A stretch of 64,000 nucleotides of DNA from Pararhodobacter sp. SW119 (GCF_017811755.1 NZ_JADDJF010000015.1:27654-91653); one strand, 5' to 3'. Shown: positions 53,838 to 64,000, counted from the first letter of the stretch. Notes: generated by a model not told the origin, from the letters alone. Made by a program: numbers and translations.

Positions 53838-54446
53838 ATGCGCCGGCGCCTCGGGCTGCTGGGCGGGTTGGTTCTGTTGCTGGCGGGGTGTTTCGAATCC
53901 GCGCCGCTGGCGGGGTTCTCGGGCCGAAATACGGCGCCGGGCCCCACCAGCCTGCCGGTTCTTGGCGGGCAGGTGACGATCGCCGGCCCGTCAGGGTACT
54001 GCGTCGACACATCCTCGGTGCGCGAGAACGGGTCGCAGGTTTTCGTCTTTCTGCTGCGCTGCCAGGCGGCGCCACGGCCGGCCCCCGTGTTGAGCGCCAC
54101 CGTCACCGCGGTGGAGGCGCCAGTCGGCGGGGGCCAGGGCGCGCTGGAAGGCCTGGCGGGTTTCATCGCCAGCGACACCGGCCGCGCGCAGTTGAGCCGG
54201 ACAGGCCGGGCCGAGGATGTCGCGATCGAGGGCGCGCAGGTCGATGACGGGGCAATCTGGCTGACGATCCGCGACAGCGGCAATCCCGAGGCCTTCGACG
54301 CGGGCTACTGGCGCGCGATCCTGCCGATCGCGGACCGGATCGTGACCTTGTCGGTGCTGTCTTCGCGCCGGCATCCGGCAGGCGCCGAGCTGGGCTTGAC
54401 GACCCTTCGCGGATTTGTCCGCGAGATGCGCGCGGCGAACCAATAG
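53838..54446 (+). CDS. putative lipoprotein of unknown function
   Basis: 202 aa. Lipoprotein signal MRRRLGLLGGLVLLLAGC with lipobox LLAGC (Cys18). The mature part has two further cysteines (GYCVDTSSV, LLRCQAAP) that could form a disulfide, and a later IWLTIRDSGNPEAFDAGYW. No known domain recognised. Seven bp after ilvD, so probably cotranscribed without functional link. Ends 3 bp before the converging EamA gene. Confidence 0.8.
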   Translation: MRRRLGLLGGLVLLLAGCFESAPLAGFSGRNTAPGPTSLPVLGGQVTIAGPSGYCVDTSSVRENGSQVFVFLLRCQAAPRPAPVLSATVTAVEAPVGGGQGALEGLAGFIASDTGRAQLSRTGRAEDVAIEGAQVDDGAIWLTIRDSGNPEAFDAGYWRAILPIADRIVTLSVLSSRRHPAGAELGLTTLRGFVREMRAANQ

Positions 54447-54449
54447 CGG

Positions 54450-55346
54450 TCAGGCCAGTGTCACGATCATGATGATCGAGACCGCCAGCACCGCCATGCC
54501 CGCGATTTCGATAGCCCGCGCGCGTTCACGAAAGACAAGCACCGAGGCGAGGATCGAGAAGATCAGCTCGATCTGTCCCAGGCTGCGCACATAGGCGGCG
54601 TTCTGCAGCGCGAAGGCAAGGAACCACCCGGCGCTGCCCAGAACGCCGGTCACACCCACCGGTGCGGTCGCGCGCCAGGCGCGAAGCACGCGGCCAAGCT
54701 CGCCCGGTTCGCGCCAGCGCAGCCAGAGCGCCATCATTAACGTCTGGCTGGCGGTCACGCAGGCCAGGGCAATCAGGGCGCGTAGCAGCGCATCGTCATG
54801 CGCGATCTCCAGCGTGGCCCCGCGATAGCCGATTGCCGACAGGCCGAAGAACCCGCCAGCAAGAAGCCCCAGCAGCATGGCGCGGTTGAAAAGCCCGCCT
54901 GACCGCCATCCCTGCACCGGCCAGGACAGCATCAGCACACCCAGCGTGCCCACGAGGATGGCGACGAGGCCCGGAGCCGACACCGCCTCGCCCAGCAGCA
55001 GCGCCGAAAAGGCGGCGACCAGGATGGTTTCGGTCTTGGTGAAGGCGATGCCCACCGCGAAGGAGCGTTCGGAAAAAAGCGCGACGGTGCAGAAGGTGGC
55101 GATGATCTGCGCGACGCCGCCGGACAGGGCAAAGGCCCAGAAGGCAACGCTCAGGTCGGGCAGGCCGATCCCATGGTGCATCAGCGACAGGAAGGCGCCG
55201 GCCGCCGCAAGCGGGGCGGCAAACAGGAACCTCGAGAACGTCGCGCCGCCCGTCGACAGGCCAAGCCCCTTGAGCCGCTTCTGCAGCATGAAGCGCACGG
55301 TCTGAATCGCCGCGGCAAGAATTGTGATGGCGACCCAGAGTTCCAT
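54450..55346 (-). CDS. EamA-family (DMT) permease
   Basis: 298 aa, about ten transmembrane helices in two EamA repeats. The second repeat begins near MLLGLLAGGFFGLSAIGYR; the last helix is IEIAGMAVLAVSIIMIVTLA. Start at 55346 (MELWVAITILAAAIQTVRF). Substrate unknown; family members export amino acids or other metabolites. Divergent from fadH. Confidence 0.87.
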   Translation of the reverse strand: MELWVAITILAAAIQTVRFMLQKRLKGLGLSTGGATFSRFLFAAPLAAAGAFLSLMHHGIGLPDLSVAFWAFALSGGVAQIIATFCTVALFSERSFAVGIAFTKTETILVAAFSALLLGEAVSAPGLVAILVGTLGVLMLSWPVQGWRSGGLFNRAMLLGLLAGGFFGLSAIGYRGATLEIAHDDALLRALIALACVTASQTLMMALWLRWREPGELGRVLRAWRATAPVGVTGVLGSAGWFLAFALQNAAYVRSLGQIELIFSILASVLVFRERARAIEIAGMAVLAVSIIMIVTLA

Positions 55347-55441
55347 GGCGCGGTCTTGACAGTTTTCCCGCGCAGCGTCGAGATCACGCTGACGCAAGGT
55401 TCGGCGTGACATTCCGCTGCATACCCGTAACGCTGGCCTGA

Positions 55442-57496
<2,055 letters not shown>

Positions 57497-57613
57497 GCCC
57501 AAAACAGATCCGATTTCGGCAAGGCTGCGGCGCTTCGGGGGCGATGGCGTGGGCAATTGTGGCGAGATTGCGGCAATTCTGGCGGATTGGCCGAAAATTG
57601 TCTTGATCTTGCC

Positions 57614-57658
57614 TTAACCATGCCGCGGACGGCTCTTAATGATGCCGGAATTAAACGG
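57614..57658 (+). promoter_or_regulatory. 22-bp-spaced TTAA direct repeats upstream of the LysR gene
   Basis: TTAACCATGCCG (57614-57625) and TTAATGATGCCG (57636-57647) agree at 10 of 12 bases with a 22-bp period, and TTAAACGG follows at 57651. TTAACCAT resembles a CtrA half-site. They lie about 45-90 bp before the LysR start codon. Confidence 0.4.
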
Positions 57659-57701
57659 TCTAACGGAAACGAGTTGTTTCCGAAATCAGAACAGAGCATC
57701 C

Positions 57702-58607
57702 ATGGACCGTTTGACCGAGATGGAGGCCTTCGCGGCCGTCGTGGACCATGGCGGGTTCACCGATGCTGCCCGCAAGCTGGGCATATCGAAATCGGCTGTC
57801 TCGAAGCATGTTTCCTCGCTCGAGGCGCGCTTGGGTGCGCGGCTTCTGAACCGAACCACGCGGCGCGTCAGCCCGACCGAGATCGGGCTGGTCTACTACG
57901 ATCGCGCGCGGCGCGTGCTGACCGACGCGGGCGAGGCCGACAGGATCGTTACCGCCATGCAGTCCGCGCCCTCGGGCGTGTTGCGGCTGTCGGTGGCGAC
58001 GGACTTCGGGGTGACGCTGCTGTCGCCCCGTCTGGATGCTTTCTTCACCGAATGCCCGGATGTCAGCGTGCAGATGGTGCTCAACAACCGCTATGTCGAA
58101 CTGATCTCCGAGGGGTTCGACATGGCTGTGCGCGTCGGCGAGGCCGAGGATTCGAGCCTGCGCAGCCACAAGATAACCGAGACGACCCGGCGGCTGATCG
58201 CATCGCCGAACTACCTGCAGCAGAACGGGCGCCCGCAGCGGATCGAGGATCTGGCGCAGCATCGCCTTCTGCACCACGGCAACCATGCCAGCGCCAATCT
58301 CTGGCGGCTGATCGGTCCGTCGGGCGAGGAGAGGCAGGTCAGGGGGACCGGCCATCTGTCGGTGAACGACGGGCAGTCGCTGCTCAACGCCGCGACCCGG
58401 GGCCTGGGAATCGCGTACCTGCCGAGTTTCCTCTATCACGCTGCGATGGAGCGGGGCGAGGTCGTGGATGTCCTTCCCGATCTGCCAAGGACGCGGCTGG
58501 GTATTTTCGCAGTGCACCCACCGGGGCGCTTCACCCAGCCCAAGGTCCGCGCCTTCGTCGATTTCCTGATGTCGCAGTTTGCCGAACGCGGCCCCGACAA
58601 CTGGTAG
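57702..58607 (+). CDS. LysR-family transcriptional regulator
   Basis: 301 aa. N-terminal HTH (MDRLTEMEAFAAVVDHGGFT, LGISKSAVSKHVSSLEARLG, RLLNRTTRRVSPTEIG) and a substrate-binding C-terminal domain. The pattern is that of the AaeR/DmlR-like LysR subgroup. Target unknown; fadH precedes it on the same strand rather than divergently, so it may control a distant operon. Confidence 0.92.
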   Translation: MDRLTEMEAFAAVVDHGGFTDAARKLGISKSAVSKHVSSLEARLGARLLNRTTRRVSPTEIGLVYYDRARRVLTDAGEADRIVTAMQSAPSGVLRLSVATDFGVTLLSPRLDAFFTECPDVSVQMVLNNRYVELISEGFDMAVRVGEAEDSSLRSHKITETTRRLIASPNYLQQNGRPQRIEDLAQHRLLHHGNHASANLWRLIGPSGEERQVRGTGHLSVNDGQSLLNAATRGLGIAYLPSFLYHAAMERGEVVDVLPDLPRTRLGIFAVHPPGRFTQPKVRAFVDFLMSQFAERGPDNW

Positions 58608-58662
58608 GGACCGTGACAGCGACCGGGTTTGCGGGCATCCTGCGCCGAAAGGCAGGGATGGC

Positions 58663-59433
58663 ATGGCGCTGAAAACAAGGATCAGGGAACTCTATTTCGG
58701 CCGGTCGGTCGGCGCGGCGCGTTTCCGATACGCGCTGATCGGGCTGGACCTTGTCACCATCGCCTTTTTCGTCGCCACCGCGCCGCTGGAGGCGACGCCC
58801 GCGATCAACGTGGCCGAGGCCGTGATCGGCACCCTGATCCTGTTCGATCTGATCGCCCGCATCTGGACCGCGCCCGACCGCCGGCGTCTCTTGCGGCAGG
58901 TCTATACACTGGCCGATGTCATCGTCATCCTTTCGCTGATCGCGGAACCGCTGATCGGCGCGAACCTGGCATTTCTGAAGGTGCTGCGCTCCTTGCGGTT
59001 GATCCATTCCTATCAGGTGCTTGGCGATCTTCGACGCGATGTCGCGCTCTTCCGCGAATACGAGCCTGCCATCGTGGCGGCGGTGAACCTGCTGGTCTTC
59101 ATCCTTGTTTCGACGTCGCTGGTCTTCGTGGTGCATTTCGACGCCGAACCGGGCTATGGTGCGTATGTCGATGCGCTTTACTTCACGGTCGCCACGCTGA
59201 CGACGACAGGCTACGGCGATATCGTCATGGAATCGTCAGGCGGGCGCATCCTGTCGGTGGTCATGATGGTGGTCGGCGTGGCGCTGTTCTTCCGGCTGGC
59301 GCGCGCGATTTTCGTACCGGCCAAGGTCGCCCATCGCTGCACCAACTGCGGTCTGGACCGGCATGACCCCGACGCGGTGCATTGCAAGCATTGCGGCGAG
59401 ACCGTGAAGATCGCCACCCACGGGGTGAACTAA
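58663..59433 (+). CDS. voltage-gated-type K+ channel with C-terminal zinc ribbon
   Basis: 256 aa. Six predicted helices, an Arg-containing S4-like stretch (FLKVLRSLRLIHSYQVLGDLRR, residues about 104-125 in part), pore helix and filter TLTTTGYGD (178-186). The end has two CxxC pairs, C226/C229 and C241/C244, a short zinc ribbon. GGCAGGGATGG precedes the ATG. It converges on the GGCT-like gene with a 4-bp overlap and may belong to the amidoligase block. Confidence 0.85.
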   Translation: MALKTRIRELYFGRSVGAARFRYALIGLDLVTIAFFVATAPLEATPAINVAEAVIGTLILFDLIARIWTAPDRRRLLRQVYTLADVIVILSLIAEPLIGANLAFLKVLRSLRLIHSYQVLGDLRRDVALFREYEPAIVAAVNLLVFILVSTSLVFVVHFDAEPGYGAYVDALYFTVATLTTTGYGDIVMESSGGRILSVVMMVVGVALFFRLARAIFVPAKVAHRCTNCGLDRHDPDAVHCKHCGETVKIATHGVN

Positions 59434-59855
59434 CGCGCGCTTTCCCCGTCGATCAGGCGGTACACCCAGGCTTCGCTGCCATCGGCCAGGGTCTTGAGCC
59501 GGCGCATGTAGCGCTCGCCCGCTCGTTCATAGCGGTCGATCCGTTCCAGCGCCGCAGGGTCGACGGTGAAGACGATGCCGGGAACGCGGGTCTCGGGGGC
59601 TTCGACAAGGTGACGCCCCACCCGCTCGAAGCCAGGCAACACGACCGCTTCGCCGGGCAGCCAGCGCCCGGCCACGACGCTGCGCACCAGCGGATTCGTC
59701 AGTGTCGCGTAGCCGAAGACGCGCTGGTCGCCGACCGGGATGGCGGGCGCGGCTTCGGTCAGTTGCGGCAGAAAGACCGGCGTGCGCCAGATCACGCCCA
59801 GAGCCAGGGCAATCGTCAGGGCCATTGCGATGATCAGCAGCAGCAGACGGCGCAT
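59430..59855 (-). CDS. gamma-glutamylcyclotransferase/AIG2-like protein with signal anchor
   Basis: 141 aa. Hydrophobic N-terminus (LLLLIIAMALTIALALGVIW) then a GGCT-like fold: VFGYATLTNPLVRSVVAGR in place of the usual YGTL loop, VPGIVFTVDPAALERIDRYE with the probable catalytic Glu, and YMRRLKTLADGSEAWVY. Family members cyclise gamma-glutamyl-amine bonds to release 5-oxoproline. Membrane or periplasmic placement is unusual. Divergent from the coiled-coil gene across 95 bp. Confidence 0.75.
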   Translation of the reverse strand: MRRLLLLIIAMALTIALALGVIWRTPVFLPQLTEAAPAIPVGDQRVFGYATLTNPLVRSVVAGRWLPGEAVVLPGFERVGRHLVEAPETRVPGIVFTVDPAALERIDRYERAGERYMRRLKTLADGSEAWVYRLIDGESAR

Positions 59856-59950
59856 CGTGTCCCCTTGTCACGGGTGGGGTTTCCGGCAGGGATTTGCAGT
59901 TCGGCCCGATTGTGCCACACTGCGTCCACATTCATTGGGGAGGGCAGCTT

Positions 59951-60235
59951 ATGGACCGTCAAGCCTATATCGACAAGATCAAGGCGCAACTCGACAGTTG
60001 GAACGCGCAGATCGACGAGATGCAAGCCCAGGCCAAGAAGGCCGAGGCCGACGCCCGCATCCGCTACGATGAGCAGATCAAGGAGATGCGCCAGCGCCGC
60101 GATGAGGCCGAGGAGAAGATGCGCGAGGCACGCCTCGCCTCGGAAAAGGCCTGGGACGACATGAACAAGAGCTTCGTGGACTCATGGAAGGTCATCAACG
60201 AAGGTTTCCAGAACGCCTCTCGCCACTTCAAGTGA
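59951..60235 (+). CDS. small coiled-coil protein
   Basis: 94 aa, almost all predicted coiled coil between residues 5 and 75, rich in Glu, Lys, Gln, Ala and Arg, with heptad-like IDEMQAQAKKAEADARIR. Ends in SWKVINEGFQNASRHFK. No signal peptide or catalytic motif. Start at 59951 (MDRQAYIDKIKAQLDSW); GGGGAGGGC precedes it. Sits between the GGCT-like gene and the amidoligase and could be a target or scaffold for them. Function unknown. Confidence 0.75.
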   Translation: MDRQAYIDKIKAQLDSWNAQIDEMQAQAKKAEADARIRYDEQIKEMRQRRDEAEEKMREARLASEKAWDDMNKSFVDSWKVINEGFQNASRHFK

Positions 60236-60307
60236 GCGTGGCTGCATTCCAGGCCGGACATCTGCCGGCCTGGCTAGCGGCCGCTCCCACCGCATCGCGG
60301 AATTGCC

Positions 60308-61309
60308 TTGCAGTCGACTGATCCGCCCCGTTCGCAGGACGTGACCGGCAGGATCGAGCGCGACCGTTTCTGGTCCCTTCCGCGGCCATCGCGCGCGGAT
60401 GGACGCCCGCGCGCGATCGGTATCGAGATCGAGTTCGCCGGGCTTTCGGTCGAGGCGGCGGGCGCGTTGGTTGCGCGGGAATGGGGCGGGGCGGTACGCT
60501 CCGTGGACGAGCGCACTCTGCTGGTCGAGGGCACGCGATTCGGCGAGATCAGGGTCGAGCTTGACATCGCCCTGGGCGACCCCACCGCCGAGAAGGTCGT
60601 CGCCGGCACACTGGGCGAGCTTGTTCCGGTCGAAATCGTGACGCCGCCCCTCTCGCCCCAAGACCTGCCGCAGGCCGAGGCGCTGGTGGACGCGCTGCGT
60701 GCCGCCGGGGCGCGCGGCACCCGCGACGCCCTGGCGTTCGGATTTGGCGTGCATCTGAACCCCGAGATTGCCGCCGAGTCGGCGGACTTCATCCTGCCGG
60801 TGGTGCGCGCATTCGCCCTGCTGGAAGATTGGCTGCGGGCAAGCGAGCCGGTCGATCTGGCCCGCCGCATCCTTCCGTTCATCGCGCCCTGGCCACGCGC
60901 CTTGATCGACAGGATCGCGGCCGAGGGCGGGCAGTGGGGCATCGACGATCTGACCGCCACCTATCTGGCGCTGTCGCCCACTCGGAACCGAAGCCTCGAT
61001 CTGCTGCCGCTTCTGGAACATCTGCGCCAGGACCAGGTGATCGCCGCACTGGGCAAGGGCAAGACGAAGGGCGGGCGCCCCGCGTTCCACTATCGTCTGC
61101 CCGAGGCGCGGATCGACGAGCCCGAGTGGACGCTGGCCTACGAGTGGAACCGCTGGTGTGTGATCGAGCGCGTCGCCGCGCGTCCTGGTCTGCTGGAGGA
61201 TCTGGCGGAGGGCTGGCGCGACTACCGCGCGGCGCTCACCAGTTTGCGGGGCGACTGGCCGCCCATGGTCGAGGCGCGATTGCAGGAGGCGCGCATATGG
61301 GACGCCTGA
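60308..61309 (+). CDS. amidoligase of the glutamine-synthetase fold (Amidoligase_2 family)
   Basis: 333 aa with a TTG start; a GTG at 60341 is an alternative. Metal-binding E-x-E in IGIEIEF (E40, E42), VPVEIVTPPLS (106-116), FGFGVHLNPE with H149, and a late Arg/Asn region (SPTRNRSLDLLPLLEHL). These fit the ATP-dependent COOH-NH2 ligases of the GS superfamily, which make amide bonds on peptides or small amines. It overlaps the C26 amidotransferase gene by 13 bp, the pairing known for this family. Substrate unknown. Confidence 0.82.
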   Translation: MQSTDPPRSQDVTGRIERDRFWSLPRPSRADGRPRAIGIEIEFAGLSVEAAGALVAREWGGAVRSVDERTLLVEGTRFGEIRVELDIALGDPTAEKVVAGTLGELVPVEIVTPPLSPQDLPQAEALVDALRAAGARGTRDALAFGFGVHLNPEIAAESADFILPVVRAFALLEDWLRASEPVDLARRILPFIAPWPRALIDRIAAEGGQWGIDDLTATYLALSPTRNRSLDLLPLLEHLRQDQVIAALGKGKTKGGRPAFHYRLPEARIDEPEWTLAYEWNRWCVIERVAARPGLLEDLAEGWRDYRAALTSLRGDWPPMVEARLQEARIWDA

Positions 61310-62010
61310 GGCCCCGCATAGGCGTGACGACATCGCGGCGCACGGGCTGGCGGGTCTTCCCGCTGATTGCGTTCAGCGTCTGGCTGGCCGGCGGTCGCGC
61401 GGTGCGGTGGAACACCTCGCGGGAGGCCGATATCGCCGCGGTCGATGGCCTGGTTGTCGGGGGCGGTGACGACATCTCTCCGGATCTCTATCAGGGTCAA
61501 CTGGTCGCGGCAGCGCGGCTGGACCCCGACCGCGATGCGCTGGAGCGCCGTTTGCTCATGGAAGCGCTGGAGCAGGGCAAGCCGGTTCTGGGCATTTGCC
61601 GCGGCGCGCAGATGCTCAACGTCGCGCTTGGCGGCAACCTGCATCAGAACGCCTATGCGCAATACCACGACAGCCGCTATCGCTGGACCATCCTGCCGCG
61701 CAAGACGGTGCGGGTGCGGGCGGGAACCCTTCTGGCGCAGATCGTCGGCACCGACCCGATGCGGGTCAACGCCTTGCACACGCAGGCCGTCGACCGCCTG
61801 GGCCAAGACCTGGCGATCGTTGCGCGCGACGAAGGCGGCATGCCGCAGGCGATCGAACGCTGCGTGCCGCCCTTCGCACTAGGTGTTCAGTGGCACCCCG
61901 AGCATCTTTTCTACGCGCGGCGGCAGCGGGCGATTTTCGCGGCGTTGGTGGCTGCGGCGGCTGCGGATCGGACCGGACAGCAGATCGACGCCGCGGCCGT
62001 ACAGACGTGA
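61297..62010 (+). CDS. class I glutamine amidotransferase-like hydrolase (peptidase C26, PuuD-like)
   Basis: 237 aa. GATase-1 fold with nucleophile C101 in VLGICRGAQMLNVALGG, and H200/E202 in GVQWHPEHL. The GGGDDISPDLY loop is typical of gamma-Glu-GABA hydrolase relatives, which cut gamma-glutamyl bonds. CAGGAGG precedes the ATG at 61297 inside the end of the amidoligase gene, so the two are coupled. Likely reverses or edits the amidoligase product. Confidence 0.88.
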   Translation: MGRLRPRIGVTTSRRTGWRVFPLIAFSVWLAGGRAVRWNTSREADIAAVDGLVVGGGDDISPDLYQGQLVAAARLDPDRDALERRLLMEALEQGKPVLGICRGAQMLNVALGGNLHQNAYAQYHDSRYRWTILPRKTVRVRAGTLLAQIVGTDPMRVNALHTQAVDRLGQDLAIVARDEGGMPQAIERCVPPFALGVQWHPEHLFYARRQRAIFAALVAAAAADRTGQQIDAAAVQT

Positions 62011-62046
62011 ACCGCCGACCGGGCAGCGTCTGACCGATTCGCGGTC

Positions 62047-62799
62047 CTAGGGATCGGGGCGGATGCAGTTTCGCGCGCCCCCATGTTCAGTGGCATGCGC
62101 CATCCGGTCGGGCCGTGCGAAGGCGACAATCCCCTCGACCAGTACATCGAGCGTGTCGAAGACGATTGCTTCGGGTACCGCGGCCTCGGTGATCAGCGAG
62201 AATTCGGTGCAGGCGATCATCTGCACCGCGGCACCCGCCTCATGCACCTGGCGCGACGCCGCGAGCAGGCGCTCGCGCGCGCCGGCGTTCGGCCCCTCGG
62301 CCTTGATCGAGCGGATCGCGGCAAGCAGCCCCTCGGGATCGTCGGGATAGTTCGGGCGCAGTCCGGCCGCGGCCAGTGCCCGGTCGAACAGCCCGATGCG
62401 CTGCAGGGCGGGCGAGCCGAGGACGCCGATAACCCCGCCATCGCCGGCAAGCGATCCGGCCCGCGCAACCGAAAGCGCGACCATGTCGATAAACGGCAAG
62501 CGTGTCGCCGCACGAATATCGTCGGCGTAGTGATGCGCCGTGTTGCAGGGCATGGCGAGGGCACTGGCGCCCGCAGCTTCCAGGCGACGCGCCATGGACG
62601 CCAGGACCGGACCGGGATCCTCGCCCGTCCCCTCGATCAATCTGCGGATGCGCGACGGCACCTGAGGGTTCATGTCGACGATCAGCGGGATGTGATCGGC
62701 GTCATCCCGCGCCGGCACCGCCGCGATCAGGCGCTGCATCAGTAGCACCGTGGCTTCGGGCCCCATGCCGCCGAGGACCCCGACGCGGCGCGGGGTCAC
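62047..62799 (-). CDS. aspartate/glutamate racemase-family protein
   Basis: 250 aa with a GTG start. Opens with VGVLGGMGPEATVLLMQRL; the two catalytic cysteines are in MPCNTAHHYADDI and MIACTEFSLI. Cofactor-independent amino-acid racemase fold. It lies 54 bp after the cysteate lyase-like gene on the same strand, so a cysteine, cysteate or aspartate-like substrate is plausible. Confidence 0.88.
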   Translation of the reverse strand: MTPRRVGVLGGMGPEATVLLMQRLIAAVPARDDADHIPLIVDMNPQVPSRIRRLIEGTGEDPGPVLASMARRLEAAGASALAMPCNTAHHYADDIRAATRLPFIDMVALSVARAGSLAGDGGVIGVLGSPALQRIGLFDRALAAAGLRPNYPDDPEGLLAAIRSIKAEGPNAGARERLLAASRQVHEAGAAVQMIACTEFSLITEAAVPEAIVFDTLDVLVEGIVAFARPDRMAHATEHGGARNCIRPDP

Positions 62800-62853
62800 G
62801 ACGGCCTGCCCTTTCCGAGCGCGTCGCCTGGGTCGTCGTCACCCTGACCCATG

Positions 62854-63876
62854 TCAGGCGGCGACGACGGCGGCGGCAGCCTCGGAAAAGGCCGAATCAT
62901 AGGCAAAAAGCGCCGCGGCGCCGCCAGTGTGAAGGAAGACGATGCGCTCGCCCTTGCGGAATCGCCCCTTGCGGACGTGATCGATCAGGCCGGCCGCGCC
63001 CTTTCCGGAATAGACCGGATCCAGGAGGATGCCTTCAAGTTCCGCGAACATGCGGATGGCCTCGATCGTATCGGTGCGGGGAATGCCGTAGCCCTCGCCG
63101 ACATAGTCGCAATCGGCCACGACGTCGGCGCGTTCCACGACGCCGGGACAGCCCAGCTTTTCCGCAGTCGCGGCGGCAAGCGTGAACACGTTGGCCTCTT
63201 GCCGTTCCTTCGGGGCGCGGACACCGATACCCAGCAACGGAATGCCGGCGTTGATCGCCTGGAGACCGGCTATCAACCCTGCCTGCGTGCCGGCGCTGCC
63301 GGTCGCGGTGACGATATGGTCGGCGGCAAGCCCGCGGTCGTTCAATTGCCCGACAAGTTCGAAGGCGCAGTTGACATAGCCCAACGCACCGGTCGGGTTC
63401 GAACCGCCGCCGGGGATGGTGTAGACCTTCGCGCCTTGCTGCCGCTGCCTTTCCGCCGCCGCTTCAAGCGCGGCGTTCATGTCGGATCCGCCCGCGCACC
63501 CCTCGACCGTGGCGCCGTGCAGTCGGTCAAGCAACACGTTGCCGTTCCCGGTGTAGTTCGGATCGGTCGAGCCGGTGCGATCCTCCAGCAGGATATGGCA
63601 GCGCATCCCCAGCTTCGCGGCAAAGGCGGCAGTCTGGCGCGCATGGTTCGACTGGATCGCCCCTTGCGTCATGACGACCTCGGCGCCTGCAACCTCGGCC
63701 TCCGCCATCAGGAACTCCAGCTTGCGGGTCTTGTTGCCCCCTGTCGACAGGCCTGTGCAATCGTCGCGCTTGATCCAGATCTCGGGTCCGCCAAGTTCGC
63801 GGGTGAGCCGGTCGAGACGCTCCAGCGGTGTGGGTAGATGCGCGAGGAAGATGCGGGGAAAACGGGCAAGATGCAT
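62854..63876 (-). CDS. cuyA: PLP-dependent D-cysteine desulfhydrase family, probably L-cysteate sulfo-lyase
   Basis: 340 aa, fold type II PLP enzyme. The PLP Lys is in [35 protein letters not shown] follows, then phosphate loop [10 protein letters not shown] and [15 protein letters not shown] at the end. [18 protein letters not shown] and [22 protein letters not shown] resemble, as I recall it, roseobacter CuyA, which splits L-cysteate into pyruvate, ammonia and sulfite. D-cysteine desulfhydrase remains an alternative. Followed by the racemase-like gene. Confidence 0.7.
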   Translation of the reverse strand: MHLARFPRIFLAHLPTPLERLDRLTRELGGPEIWIKRDDCTGLSTGGNKTRKLEFLMAEAEVAGAEVVMTQGAIQSNHARQTAAFAAKLGMRCHILLEDRTGSTDPNYTGNGNVLLDRLHGATVEGCAGGSDMNAALEAAAERQRQQGAKVYTIPGGGSNPTGALGYVNCAFELVGQLNDRGLAADHIVTATGSAGTQAGLIAGLQAINAGIPLLGIGVRAPKERQEANVFTLAAATAEKLGCPGVVERADVVADCDYVGEGYGIPRTDTIEAIRMFAELEGILLDPVYSGKGAAGLIDHVRKGRFRKGERIVFLHTGGAAALFAYDSAFSEAAAAVVAA

Positions 63877-63970
63877 GTCACGGCCTTTCGTCCTTCAAGG
63901 GTTCGCCATGGCCTTGCCGATGATCGCGTCGGCCCGGCACCCTGTGCGACACTGACCCGATTGCGGGAGC

Positions 63971-64000
63971 ATGGCAATGGCACAGCGATCACGCATCCGC
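63971..64000 (+). CDS. possible start of a divergent gene, cut by the window end
   Basis: An ATG preceded by GCGGGAGC opens a frame beginning MAMAQRSRIR that runs off the window. It is divergent from the cysteate lyase-like gene, the usual place for a pathway regulator. Only ten codons are visible. Confidence 0.35.
   Translation, partial: MAMAQRSRIR

Overview
The window comes from a high-GC alphaproteobacterial chromosome. The gene content points to the Rhodobacterales (roseobacter group): a methionine synthase split into two overlapping genes, a UgpBAEC-type ABC system, a TAXI-TRAP transporter, a likely L-cysteate sulfo-lyase, a BKACE-family enzyme, and a GC hairpin followed by CCCCCGGGATATTT of a kind I associate with this order. 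About 50 protein genes are supported. I found no rRNA, tRNA, CRISPR array, transposase, integrase or phage gene.

Layout. 1-10.1 kb: end of an alpha/beta hydrolase, prfC, a DEAD-box helicase, sodC, an MFS exporter, an SLC13/TrkA-C transporter and a bifunctional beta-oxidation enzyme. 10.2-20.3 kb: an RNA methyltransferase, two overlapping GTPase genes, sdaA, a bacterial eRF1-like protein directly behind pnp, and a MarR regulator. 20.4-24.3 kb: split methionine synthase with a MetR-like dyad upstream. 24.4-34.2 kb: a TAXI-TRAP transporter divergent from a five-gene catabolic operon (BKACE, SDR, ThDP enzyme, SDR, NDP-forming acyl-CoA synthetase). 34.3-46.5 kb: a long minus-strand block with aldo/keto reductase, M24 peptidase-like enzyme, 2,5-dioxovalerate-type dehydrogenase, ugpC-E-A-B, a PuuB-like oxidase, a SpuC-like aminotransferase and a GntR/FCD regulator. 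46.7-54.4 kb: thioesterase, membrane protein, argG, argF, argD, ilvD and a lipoprotein. 54.4-64 kb: EamA permease, fadH, LysR regulator, then a K+ channel with a zinc ribbon, a GGCT/AIG2-like protein, a coiled-coil protein, a GS-fold amidoligase and a C26 glutamine amidotransferase. The window ends with an Asp/Glu-racemase-like protein and the cysteate lyase.

Two things stand out. First, a dispersed intergenic element of about 72 bp: a box close to TTTCATTGCGGTTAAC, then an 18-bp palindrome whose centre lies 53.5 bp (54.5 in two copies) from the GG of the box. Six copies occupy all five convergent gene junctions longer than 100 bp, and the palindrome arms differ between copies while staying complementary. 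I do not recognise it as a named element. Second, the amidoligase, C26 amidotransferase and AIG2-like genes form a compact block with a channel and a coiled-coil protein. This looks like a gamma-glutamyl-type ligation and removal system of unknown substrate.

Smaller regulatory signals include five 11-bp tandem units before sdaA, GC hairpins just after both solute-binding-protein genes, and a shared TGATCAAAT motif near the GntR gene and its neighbouring aminotransferase.
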